DNA of 64,000 nucleotides from Lepidostoma basale (taxonomy: Eukaryota; Arthropoda; Insecta; Trichoptera; Lepidostomatidae): positions 4,557,001-4,621,000 of the forward strand of contig JAHDVF020000211.1 in the NCBI GenBank assembly GCA_022606425.2, in the 5' to 3' direction. Below, piece after piece: positions 21,073 to 31,541 of the stretch. The position numbers and the translations under genes are program-made. Positions within the stretch are counted from its first letter, which is position 1; every line of letters starts with the position of its first letter. The notes under the pieces are model-generated. The model was given only the letters and a program-made list of their open reading frames with translations, ran no database searches and was not told the origin of the DNA.

Positions 21073-21459
21073 CGTCACCTGAGAGTAAGAAGGTTCCAAC
21101 TGTCAAAAGTAAAAAGCTGAGAAAAATGAAGTCAAAGTTTTGTTGGTTTCGGGTGTGTATCTTGGAATAAAAGGGTTCCATCTGAAGCAGATGAAACTCT
21201 TTTACCGAGAAGCGTGTAAATTTTCTGGCGACAGTTGGAATAATAATGTTGTAAGTGTAAATGAATCCTTCTTCAGTGAATCGTGTGTTTTGAATGATCA
21301 GATGGAACTTGATTATTTTCGTAACATCAAAATGATGATACTATTACATGTTTTTTTAATTGTACATATAGATAGATAAGGTTAGTAAGAACCCTTTTCA
21401 TGAAAAAAAAGCCAAATGTGAAATTTTGTTAGTTGGAACCCTCTTCCTTTCAGGTGACG
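21073..21459. mobile_element. Short TIR element, 4-bp target duplication, copy 1
   Basis: The ends CGTCACCTGAGAGTAAGAAG and the inverse of CGTCACCTGAAAGGAAGAGG are flanked by TTAT on both sides (21069-21072, 21460-21463). The 387-bp body is nearly identical to 35012-35394. Its partial ORF (21140-21379) has no recognisable domain. Confidence 0.75.
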
Positions 21460-21463
21460 TTAT

Positions 21464-22314
21464 GTTGAATTTAGCTTGACATAGGAGTTGGTGTAAGAAA
21501 TACCATGTTGAGCCACACTCAAAGTAATATTTGGAGTAGTAAGGATTAAAAATAGTTGCTTAATATGAACCAAAATCTTCAATTACTTCATAATTTATTA
21601 TTTAAGAAATAACTCTGTCTCAAACCACTAACACCGTAATTTTTAAATTCATCTTTATAATTTAAAAATCTTTTGATGAAAACAGCATTCAATAAATTGG
21701 GACACTGATGAATTTTGTTTGTACCTACAGTTTGTTGGTTAATATATTGATTTGGTAAAAAATTCAAATCAACAATGAGAGATTAGATTCGATGAGCACA
21801 TTGATATGCCCAGTACATAGGCGATACATGTTTTGTGTATTGTAAATAGCATATATTATATCAATTGTTGCATAATTAATAATATACAGAGAATGACAGC
21901 AAGAATAAATTTGAATTTAAGCACAGTCACACATGCATAAACAATGTACAAAATAAACATTAGATTAAAAATATTACAAAAAGTGAAAATGTTGCGCATT
22001 TACACAAATTAAGCTTAACTCCTTGACTACAATGATCAACTTTTGTCAATTAATAATATGTTTTATCAACTACTGTTGATGAATAATAAGATTTTGAAAG
22101 TTGACTCTTATACCCACGCCAGGCTCAAGCATACGATTCTGGAATTTTAAGCTGTATACAATCAACTTATGTAACTTTTTCGAACCATAAATATGATTAG
22201 TCTTGTTATGCACGGTGATGAAGTTATTAAATCCATATCCAGATCAAGGCTATGACATATACATGGATAACAACCGTAAAAATTAACTAGTATAAAAAAA
22301 CTTGGACATCTAGT
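21464..22314. other. AT-rich intergenic DNA
   Basis: No exon, RNA gene or element with clear ends was seen. Confidence 0.35.
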
Positions 22315-22775
22315 ACACTCCAAACGAACAGTCTAGGGAGTAAGGAGATGCACAAAACATACTTCTTTCGACTGATAGGCGGTTGTATACACAACTCAGA
22401 AATCCTGAGTGATGTAGGTCTGTTCGTCCCTGAAAATTATCTTCGACAAAGGGGCCATAGATTGTTTTATCTTCCACGATGCAGAACCAACCTGTCAAAA
22501 GTTATGCCGGTAGGTAGAGTAATATATTTGCTAAATCGTATCACCTCTGAGTTTTGTGATAGTCAAGCTCGCCTGAGAGAAGCACTGTCTTTATAATAAT
22601 TGTATATTCATTTTATTAATTTGTCTTACATCTTATGTTTCTCGTTCTTTTTATTATTTTATTATGTTTTACTTATTATTGTGTCTTTGTTTGCTTAGTG
22701 TATTGGAAAATAATTCTGTAATGCTTTGGATGTATTTAAATAAATAAATGAAAATGAAATTAAATGAAATAAAAC
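22315..22775 (+). mobile_element. Jockey-type LINE C-terminus and 3' UTR
   Basis: The frame 22348-22596 reads IHNSEILSDVGLFVP, LRQRGHRLFYLPRCRTN and MPVGRVIYLLNRI. This is the last 80 residues of a Jockey/R1-like ORF2. It is followed by a 3' UTR ending in an AAATAAATAAATGAAAATG-rich tail near 22770. Confidence 0.78.
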
Positions 22776-22779
22776 CATT

Positions 22780-23539
22780 GCTTCTTTTGTAGAGAGACAA
22801 ACGAATTATAAACATGGTATAATTCATCAGCATCAGATGAGTTCATAAAAAGAATTCTTTCCTGAAGAACTCCAGCACAAGATCTCCCATTCAGGTTGAA
22901 TGAGTTAAAATAAAATGACACGTTCTTCTACGAATTTAGACTGCCAAAACAGATTCAACACCAATGAGGATATGCAGGGTTTGCTTAAAAAAAAAATGAA
23001 ACCAAAGTGCTACGTATTAGTACAAATGGTCTATCAATCACAAACATGTCAACATATACATTTTATTGACAAACATAAAGCATTAATATTATGGAATTCC
23101 ATAACACTGAAGATATATTAATCAAAACACCATTTGTTATACTTATATGAGATTATCGGGTACACGTTTATCATTGGGAGAATGTTATAAAGAGTTTGTT
23201 TTATCTTCTTAATATTTTATCTTTAAAACACATTGAAGCAAAAAACTCATACAAGTGTTTTTGAATTTAAAAATATATATTTTGCCTTTTTTTATTTAAA
23301 ATCTTTGGGTTAGATTACATTAGATATATTTCATATTAATAATATATTTCATATCAATAATCTTTTAGTTTAAAGTAAAATATTAATGCAAAAACTATTC
23401 TTCGACCTATAGAGCAATGACACAAAAAGATTAATATGAATCGGCATTGTAATAATTATTGATTCAGTCCTATGGAAAATGTTAAGTATGATAATAATTC
23501 ATATTTAAGCATTTCTATTAAGACCATATATACAACAAA
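22780..23539. other. AT-rich intergenic DNA
   Basis: Nothing beyond low-complexity AT sequence was recognised. Confidence 0.35.
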
Positions 23540-24605
23540 AAACCATCACGCCGTTTCCCCAAAAGGAACCGCCACACTACTCTATCCTGACACACTTCTC
23601 TAGCTTCCTCCATTCATACAGCGAGTCATACACTCAGGGATGTTAGCTATGTGAGCCTACTCTTTTTCATAACTCACGACTCATCATTTTGAGTTGTTGT
23701 TTTCATAAAAACAAACTCCCGAAATGAGCTAAAAAAAAGGTCACCTCCGATTTCTCTGCCTATTAACCGGAAGTCATAAAATTGGACGATCAAAATTGTT
23801 GGCGACCGTTTTTTTTTTAGCTCGAAAGCGACTTCCGGTAGGTAGGCACAGAATTTGGCGACGTCCTTTTTTTTCGCTCTTCGAATAGGAAAATCGAATA
23901 GTCGATGAGCTAATTCGATTTTTCCCGAAGAGCGAAAAAAAAAGGACGTCGCCAAATTCTATGCCTACTCACCGGAAGTCGCTAGTGAGCTAAAAAAAAA
24001 AAAGAATGATGAGCCGTGAGTTATGAAAAAGAGTCAGCTCACTTTGCTGAACGGTATATTCAGCTCACAAAAGAGTCGACTCTTTTGCAATAATTTACGA
24101 TTCAGCAGATCATTGAGCTGCCGCTCTTTTTAATGAGTCATCACCCACTCGCTCACCTAAGTGAGTCGACTCTTTGAGTTAACTCGTGAGCGGATCGCGC
24201 ATTCCTAATGCACGCACATCGATTCTATCAATTTTTAACATGGCCGACCTTTAAATTTTGATTCATTTGGTCATGCCATGTTTTCCTCGGTCTTCCTCGA
24301 CTCCATACTCCATTCACACTGTTAACGTATACAATCTAAACCATTCTTTCTTCATCCATGCGTTCCATATGACCAAACCAATGCAGACATCCTTTCATAA
24401 TTGTGTTCAAATACATTCTTCCGCTCTATATTCCTTCCTTATATAAGCATTTAAAACTCGGTCAAACATCGTTTTATCACACATGCATCTGAGGGATCTC
24501 ATCTCTACCACATTTATTCTGCTCTCATCCTTCTACTGCTAGTTCCAAGCTTCGCTTCCATAAATAAGGGTTGGAACTAGAACTCCATTGTGAACGGCCA
24601 TTTTT
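23540..24605 (-). mobile_element. RTE family-A copy split by a fold-back element
   Basis: The minus-strand C-terminus resumes on both sides of an insertion. 23540-23630 matches the 3' end, and 24208-24605 matches the GRPRKTWHDQ to NGVLVPTL region. Reading frames are heavily damaged. Confidence 0.72.
23634..24207. mobile_element. hAT-like fold-back element with nested hairpins
   Basis: It begins CAGGGATG and ends CATTCC; flanking octamers TCATACAC and TAATGCAC match at 6 of 8, like an aged 8-bp hAT duplication. Internally, a strong hairpin has about 40-bp arms (GGCGACGTCCTTTTTTTTCG at about 23858 and its complement near 23930-23965). Several repeats of the GAGTCGACTC and TGAGCTAAAAAAA type occur. 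Confidence 0.5.
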
Positions 24606-25061
24606 GCATTAATTGATAATTTTTTTCATTGACCGTATATAAATATTTCAATATCACCCACCTACAATAGAATCAACACATATCATACTAATTAATATAT
24701 GGAAGTTCTCTGGATAATAGTGGTTACAATTTAAAACGTATTCTTCAGAATTTATCAATAAAACATAGTGTGAAAATAAATAATCCTAAAGCACAAAAAA
24801 ACCTAAGAATATTTTAAAGTGTATCATTTAAAAAAAAGAAGTAACAATCATATATATATAAACATTAAGTTTGTATTGTATTTTGACATATAAACATATT
24901 CTAAAACATCCCAGTAAAGCCCGTTTACTTATGCCAGAATACAAGAAAATCTTTATAAATCATTAACATCAGTCGATTCATAGGTACAAGTTGAACTCTC
25001 ACTAATCGGAAAACAGTCACAATCTGGTCGGCGGAGACACACGCGGAGGTGGAGAGAAGCG
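24606..25061. other. 3' flank of the M6PR-like gene, AT-rich
   Basis: This is probably the 3' UTR and spacer of the minus-strand gene. A canonical AATAAA on the minus strand was not found close to the stop codon. Confidence 0.35.
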
Positions 25062-28000
25062 TTATATGCTGTTGTAGCTATTAGGATTAGGGCTAGTTGC
25101 CGGGGGTGAGCTGGCAGCCTGTTGGGGTGGTTTGAACCCATTTGTGATGAACGCTATGCCATCCTGAAATTTCAATAAAAACTATTCAATTAAAATATAC
25201 ACATCCCCTGCCCCAGATGCCCCAGAATGTGGGTCCAGGATCGGGCTCTTCAGTCAAATTAGCAGACCCACAACTGTGAAGGACAGTCTTCCTCGAACAC
25301 GAGGGACAGCCGATGATGATAACACCGAAAAAATAGATTCTCATTGAATGCTTATCAACTTATTGGACGCTTAGGCATTAACCTGTGGAATTCCATAGTA
25401 GTATACTTTGGGAATTGAAAAACTTTGTTTAATCCACTATTTAATAAAAAATATTAAAAAAACACTACATGTTTCGGAGGATACATAAATCTTCATTTTA
25501 TTTTTATTTTTTTATATTATCACGTATTATTATTATTTATTAGTTCTTACTGTTAAAAAATAATTGTTAGCACCTACTTATAACAAATAGCCCAGGTTAA
25601 TTTTTAAATTTGAATTATTGTATCGAATTTTAAATGCATTTTTTATTAGTCTTTCTTTGTTTACTTTTTATTATATTTTTACACCTGAAGATGGAGGTAT
25701 CTTCCGAAACATGTCATGTTTTTTAATATTTTTTTATTAAATAGTGGATTAAACAAAGTTTTTCAATTTCCAAAGAATGCTTATCATATAAAATCGTATT
25801 TATAAAGTAATAATCTCATTTTTTTAAATGCCGTGGCAGTCATATGTGACTGCGATCAAACTAACTAACTAACCATCATGCCGTTTCTCTAAAGGGGTAG
25901 GCAGAAAAAATGGACTGCCACACTTTAACCGATGCGACACTCCATCCTTCTCTTTTCGCCCCCGCGGGAGACGCGGCCACCAATAGACATCTCATCAATC
26001 GTTACCAATACGTATTCTGCATGTTGTCATTCAATGCAACATGCAGAATACAAGAGAACGGGTTTTTGTTTAAGTATTATACATTTAAGTATCAAATAAA
26101 ATATTTGAAAAAAAAATTGTAATATTTGGAGATTTAGCATGAAAATAAGATAAGCATGAAAAATTTCATAATTTAAAAAATATTTTATTTAAAATAAAAT
26201 AAAATAAAGTATTTTAGGAGTCACATGTGTTATCCACATGGGTTGCACAATCAGGTTGCAATTAGGTACAAACGTGGACCTATGTATTTTAGCTTGGAGT
26301 ATTCATATGATTGTGTTTAAGAGGTTAAATGTAATCTGCATTTTTAGATAACCCAGTGCTCCAACACGCAATGCTGACTAACTGATATTGATTAATAACT
26401 AATATTTCGTACCTTGACAAGATTCGGTAGATCCCTCCAGAAGGTGAGGTTAGGTATGACCTCCACACCCTGAGCACCCATAAGGAACCTCTTCACTAGG
26501 CAGCCGAGGACCAGATACGCTGTGGCCATAACTAAGAAGATGATGACAAGGGTCGTTCCTGCGGAATGGTGTGAATCACTGCCGCCGAAAGCACACGCAT
26601 ATGGCGAATATAACGTCAAGACCTGAGGGATAAAATCAATTAACAAATTTATTTCACAAATTGTAAACATCACATCTAAATACAAAAAAAAAAATCAGTA
26701 GCTATATATATAAAAGTATATCTAATGTTCTTAACCCATTCAAATGATGGCCTTCGTGGCAGAGTGACCACAGCTATGACTGCCAAACTGAAGGTCCCGG
26801 GTTCTATTCCCGGTGATTTAGCTATTAATTCTCTTGATATGTGATTCTCACACTGTCTTTGGTCTGGTGTTGAAATTCTCAAAACAATAAAATGGCGATA
26901 GATTAGCTAACAAATGAGAATCATTATAACAGCTATACCCTTTACATCGATTTGGACTCGGTCAGCAATGATGTAAGACCCATTCTACAAAATAATGATA
27001 ATAATAATAAATAAAATAAAATGGAAAAACGGGCCTGACTCGTAGTATGTCACCCGTTAGTTTCATTCAAGGGATAGGTTTGCAGCTTAGTGTAACATTT
27101 TTGTTGGTTTCTGGGATGCCATTTGGGCCTTTAATGTAGTAGTTTCCCGTTGCTTTCCACATTTGCAAACAGCAAATTATTTTAACTGTATACAAATTTT
27201 TTGCTATTGATTCTCATGACATGCGATGCATTCGAGGCCGCATTCAAAGTCGGAAAAATCTATGAGCGTGCATGTTACGGTGTATGAATGTAGAGGAAGC
27301 TAGAGAGGTGTGTTGGGGCAGAGAAGTATGGCAGTCCATCCTATCTGCCTACCCCTCCCGAGAAACAGGGTGATGGTTAGTTAGTTAGTTCTCTTTCTTG
27401 ATGACATCCGATTTTGCCTATTTATATTATCATGTGAAATTAACATTTGTATCTTAGGATATTACAATTATATTCAGTTATTAGTATAATTCTTACCGTT
27501 TGCATGGGATCATCTTGAACAAACACTAAGCTGGTGCTCTCTTTCACACAGACCAGCACGATGGTGGTTTTACTGCAAAAAGAAAGGTCTAATTAACTAG
27601 GTTTGCAGCTTTAATTAACTCCAGGAAAAACGAGAAGTATGTCAGGAGAGAAAAGTGTGACAGTTAATTATTTCTGCCTACCCCTTCGGAGAGACGGCGT
27701 GATGGTTAGTTAGTTAAAAATCAATAAACATGGAATTCTGTAATTCAAATGCCATTAGTTTATTAAGAAATTTTCCTTTTTTTCCATTTGCATAGTGATC
27801 TGCATTCTGTAACTTTACCCTAGCTCTCTCTCTCACTTTCACAGCTCTCCTGTTACCCAAGCACTGGTATAAAATACCATATAAATTTTCCATAATTCAA
27901 TTTTAACCCTGTAGCGGTGCTGGCTATATTGTAATCCAAAAAATTGGTTTCGAACTGCGGCAGACTACATTTGCAGCTCATATTTGAATATGTTTCTCAT

Positions 28001-31000
28001 AAATATTTTTACCTTAGTTCCTTACTACTAAATCTGTGTGAGCTGCAAATGAAATCAGCCCCAGTTCAAGACCATTTTTTTTTACTACAAATGAAGCCAG
28101 ACACAATCAGTGGCGGTACTCCCATAAAAGCCCAGAAGCCCGGCTTGCGTATGAAATTTTTTATCAAAACCTCTTTCGTCTTACAGAGGTTCAGCTCTTG
28201 TGACTATTCCTCTTATGTCTGATGGGAACATTGTTGGGGGGTTAGTTTATGCGGGGGCATGATTACTTAGATTTGGGGGTTTTGATTCAAAATTTCTTAC
28301 GCAAGCTGGGCTTCTGGGTTTCTATGGGAGTACCGCCACTGCGCACTTAAACTATATCTTGGACATTTATTTTTAGGTTCATAAGATGCAAATTAAAAGC
28401 TCATGGTAGAACAAGTTCATTTTGATTAATAAAATTAACCCTTATCGGACGCTAGCTTTTGTATATGTTATTTTATCAATATTTAATTTTGAAAAGGCAC
28501 TGTGTATGTTAATCGCTCCATTGGTAATATTCAACTGACAAAGTAAATATACGCAGATGATGACAACATGATTCATCATGTCACCTCACATGTGCCATTC
28601 GACCGCAGCGACAAAGTTCTGTTGTCACGTCAGAGGTGACTACGTCCATTAAAGATTAATAACTTTTTAAAATATATTACAAAATAACTTACAGGGATTC
28701 TTGTTTTGTGTACACGATTGAGTTTCCCGTTTGTCCAGAAAAAAATTGCACCTTTTCCACTGGGCCAAGGTCATTGTACCCAAGGTCATTCATGGTATAT
28801 GTATCGGATACATTAGTCATCCTGAACTCTACGTTTCTCTTACAAAGCTGAAAAACATAATATAAAAATCAATTACCTGTTACAAAATTTCATAACCCTT
28901 CAAAAAAGTCATATTTTCTAAATCAAAATTGAAAGTACGAGGGCAGTTTGATAAGTCAGTGACTTTTTGAATTTCCCGCGTAGTAACTTTAAATGTAACA
29001 TTGCTCCCGTCAACTACCATCTATGAATAGACTACTGTACAATTTTGAGAAGACTGCGCCATTTTGTTCGTATTTGACAGCCATTGAAAGCAAACAACCT
29101 GGTGAATTGTAACGAAAATGGAAAAAAGTGAATTTCGTGTGCTGATTAAGAATTATTTTTTGCGAAAAAAAACCATAACCGAAACCAAGAAAAGGCTTGA
29201 TAAATACTATGTGGACTCTGCACCATCAATTTCAATGGTTCAGAAGTAGCTTACTGAGTTACGTTGTGGTCGTACCAGCACAAGAGACGCCGAACGTTCA
29301 GGTCGCCCAAAATAGGTCATTACGCCAGAAATCGTCGATAAAATCCATGAAATGGTATTGGACGATCGAAGAATGAAAGTGTGTGAGATGGCTGAGGCTG
29401 TAGGCATCTCAACTGAGCGGGTACATCACATTTTACATGAATATTTGGACATGAAAAAGCTATCCGCGCAATGGCTGCCGCAATTGCTCACACTCGACCA
29501 TATGCGCAACCGTGTGACCACTTCAAAGGAATGTTTGGCGATGTTCACACGCAATCGGAATGAGTTTTTGCGCCGATTCATTATTGTAGACAAAACATGG
29601 ATCCATTATACTACATCATAGACTAAGGAAAATTCAAGACAGTGGGTTTCTCCGGGTGAACGCGCACCAAAGAAGGCCAAGGTGGGTCTGTCGGCCAACA
29701 TGGTCATAGTCACAGTTTTTTGGAATGCACGCGGTGTATTCCCATCGATTACCCTGAAAAGGGTAAAACGATCACCGGCGAATATTATTCAGAGCTTTTG
29801 GACATTTTCGATATTGATTTGAAGCAGAAACGACCGCATTTGAAGAAGAAAAAGTGCTGTTCCATCAAGACAATGCACGGGTACACACGTGTGTAGTCGC
29901 CATGGCAAAAATCCATAAATTGGGCTACGCACTGCTACCCCGTCTGGCATATTCTCTAGATTTACCCCTTTGTGACTATTTTTTGTTTCCGAACCTGAAG
30001 AAATGGCTGGGCGGTAAGAGATTTGGGTCGAATGGAGAGTTCATCACTGAAAAAATGATAACTTTGAGGGCCTTGAGAAAATTATTTGGAAAAAAAGATT
30101 GGAAAAACGCTGGACAAAACGTATCGAGCTAAAAGAAGACTATGTTGAGAAATAAAACGCTTATTTGCCGAAAAATACATCCTATATACAAAAAGTCACT
30201 GACTTATCAAACCGCCCTCGTATGACACATATTAAAGCATCGTTTGCGAGTGTTTCAAAACGCTGGGGAATTTTCCAATGTTTAAATTCCTTAATTTTTA
30301 AAGACCTTTATATTTTTTATTCACATAACACAAAAAGTATACAAAAAAGTGATTTTTACCAAATATATGTAGACTAAAAATAAATTGATTGGAAAATCTA
30401 TTGTTTTGGCCGAAATACTATGAAACTTCAACATTATTAATGGTTTAATTTGAAACACTGTTATAATCAAATAATTAATTTCTATGAAATATCGCAATTC
30501 ATTTATATAATTTCTATGAAAATTTAACTTTGCACTCTATACAAATTAAGTATTTCTAGTTACGTTAACTCTAATTGTATATACGAAAACAATTACTGAA
30601 AAAAAAAAACATTTTAATTTTTTTCTTTATTCCCCATAACTTTGTGTTGTGAAATTACATTTTAATAACGTCTGAAAAGCATTTTGCTATCACAGCACTT
30701 TTTTACACTTTTCCCAAAAATATTTCGGTCTGCAGATGTCCTTCCTCAGTGTAAAAAAAAATAACACCGAGGAAGGACGTCTACGGTAATTAATAAACTT
30801 TCTAAATTAAAAATAATAATATACGAAAAAAACTTGCTATTCAATTACATAGCGTGATCTCATCGCAAATGAAGTAAATAAAAAAAATAACTGCGTGTTA
30901 TTGCATTTATACAACAGGTAGGTAAGCAAATTTGTAATTAAAAAGTTCTTACGGAAGATGATTTGCACTCGTTCAACCCAGTTGCATCGCTAATTTTAAC

Positions 31001-31246
31001 GTTACTGCACGGGTGAAAATAATAGAAAATCGCCCGCCAGCTAGATCCATTGGGAGTTGAGTTTATAGGGTTAATGATATTTGTAGTATAAATATTATTT
31101 GCGTTTCCGAGATCAATCGCTGTGCCGTTTTCGAATTCACAACGACACGGTCCTTTTTTAACGCAAGTTTCAGAATTTCCATGAACTGCATACGAATACA
31201 TAAATACCAATTGAAATAATATCCAAAACGGCATTCTATGCGCCAT
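25062..31246 (-). CDS. Cation-dependent mannose-6-phosphate-receptor-like protein, complete
   Basis: There are five exons in transcription order: 31246-30953, 28847-28693, 27572-27497, 26622-26413 and 25163-25062. GT-AG borders and phases agree, giving 278 residues, about the length of vertebrate M6PR. There is a signal peptide (FWILFQLVFMYSYAVHG), a luminal region with paired cysteines (CVKKGPCRC, C-S near 80, NEC, LCKR, LVCV, YACAF), one membrane span at about 197-218 (TTLVIIFLVMATAYLVLG), and a cytosolic tail KRFLMGAQGVEVIPNLTFWR then DLPNLVKDG. That tail closely follows the CD-MPR tail pattern. It is expected in Golgi/endosomes, sorting lysosomal cargo. Whether it binds mannose-6-phosphate is not shown. 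The start is the first true ATG. Introns hold a mariner, SINEs and MITEs. It shares a promoter region with SMG9. Confidence 0.82.
25407..25775. mobile_element. Inverted-repeat Penelope-type remnant
   Basis: The outer arms TTTGTTTAATCCACTATTTA and complement (near 25425 and 25735) extend to about 60 bp. Each arm contains a CCGAAACATGT block next to a hammerhead-like core, so the same motif lies on both strands. There is no ORF. It lies just upstream of the M6PR-like gene's last exon, in intron 4. Confidence 0.5.
25685..25715 (+). ncRNA. Hammerhead-ribozyme-like motif
   Basis: The order is CTGAAGA (matches the CTGANGA core), then a short imperfect stem GGAG/CTTCC with loop GTAT, then GAAAC, then ACATGT, a palindrome that can pair between two molecules. 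This is the layout of the minimal hammerheads known from Penelope-like elements. The mirrored arm (25465-25497, minus) has a degenerate core (ATGAAGA). Confidence 0.5.
25858..25925 (-). mobile_element. RTE family-A 3' tip
   Basis: A (CTAA)n tail is followed by the CATCATGCCGTTTCTC block. Only the last 20 or so codons remain. Confidence 0.6.
26737..27040 (+). mobile_element. tRNA-derived SINE, M6PR-like intron 3
   Basis: It has a tRNA-like head with box A (GTGGCAGAGTGACCACAGC) and box B (GGTTCTATTCCCGG), then the common body, then a (AAT)n tail near 26990. Confidence 0.75.
27222..27395 (+). mobile_element. RTE family-A 3' tip with (TTAG)n tail
   Basis: It preserves the CMNVEEAREVC region to the final codons, then GATGGTTAGTTAGTTAGTT. 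Confidence 0.68.
27617..27717 (+). mobile_element. RTE family-A 3' tip
   Basis: About 90 bp of the 3' end (GAGAGACGGCGTGATGGTTA) remains, followed by two TTAG units. It lies in M6PR-like intron 2. Confidence 0.6.
28108..28341. mobile_element. TIR MITE beginning CAGTGGCGG
   Basis: The ends CAGTGGCGGTACTCCCATA and complement continue as roughly 65-bp inverted repeats around a short unrelated core. No clear target duplication was found. A one-ended fragment of the same element lies in the SINE at 16290. Confidence 0.72.
28938..30220 (+). mobile_element. mariner element, complete ends
   Basis: The terminal repeats CGAGGGCAGTTTGATAAGTC and CGAGGGCGGTTTGATAAGTC differ at one base over about 32 bp and are flanked by TA (28936-28937, 30221-30222). 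The 1283-bp length is normal for mariner. It lies in intron 1 of the M6PR-like gene. Confidence 0.88.
29118..30155 (+). pseudogene. mariner transposase (DD34D), inactivated
   Basis: The frame starts MEKSEFRVLIKNYF (helix-turn-helix region). Three catalytic positions are visible: D in VDKTWIHY, D in FHQDNARVHT, and D in LCDYFLFPNL, with 34 residues between the last two. Early stops (after SMVQK and after GRPK), a stop after HYTTS and a frameshift near 29760 make it non-functional. The late part (29854-30132) is still open. Confidence 0.85.
30730..30786. repeat. Short hairpin
   Basis: CTGCAGATGTCCTTCCTCAG and its near complement CGAGGAAGGACGTCTACGG form 23-bp arms around an A-rich loop. Function unknown. 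Confidence 0.45.
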
Positions 31247-31541
31247 TGTTTTATAAAATAATACGACACAAAAAACTACAACACTAAGCAAAATTTTAAG
31301 AAAATCTGACAATGACAATAGATTGCAGTGTTGCCCGGGGAAAATATTTAATCCCTACATTACAAGCTAAATACGCGAAACAAAATAATTATCGATGGTA
31401 ATTTTATTCTTCATAGTGCAACACTCCCCTTTCATCGTTGTCAAATTTGACGTTTAAAGGATAGACTTATTTTCACGCTTTTACAAATTTATTAATGAGG
31501 TTCAGATTATTTCCAATACAAAAATTTATGTGATTCTTTAA
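31247..31541. promoter_or_regulatory. Shared divergent promoter, M6PR-like / SMG9
   Basis: The start codons of two housekeeping-type genes on opposite strands are only 295 bp apart. The interval contains TTATCGATGG (31389-31398), close to the insect DRE motif TATCGATA. It also has AGTGTTGC (31328) with its inverse GCAACACT (31419). No TATA box stands out. Bidirectional control is inferred from spacing. Confidence 0.5.

Noticed and set aside
31247..31318. Upstream extension of the M6PR-like start
   Set aside because: The frame is open but contains no ATG. The codon at 31316-31318 is TTG. The first ATG (31246) already gives a good signal peptide.
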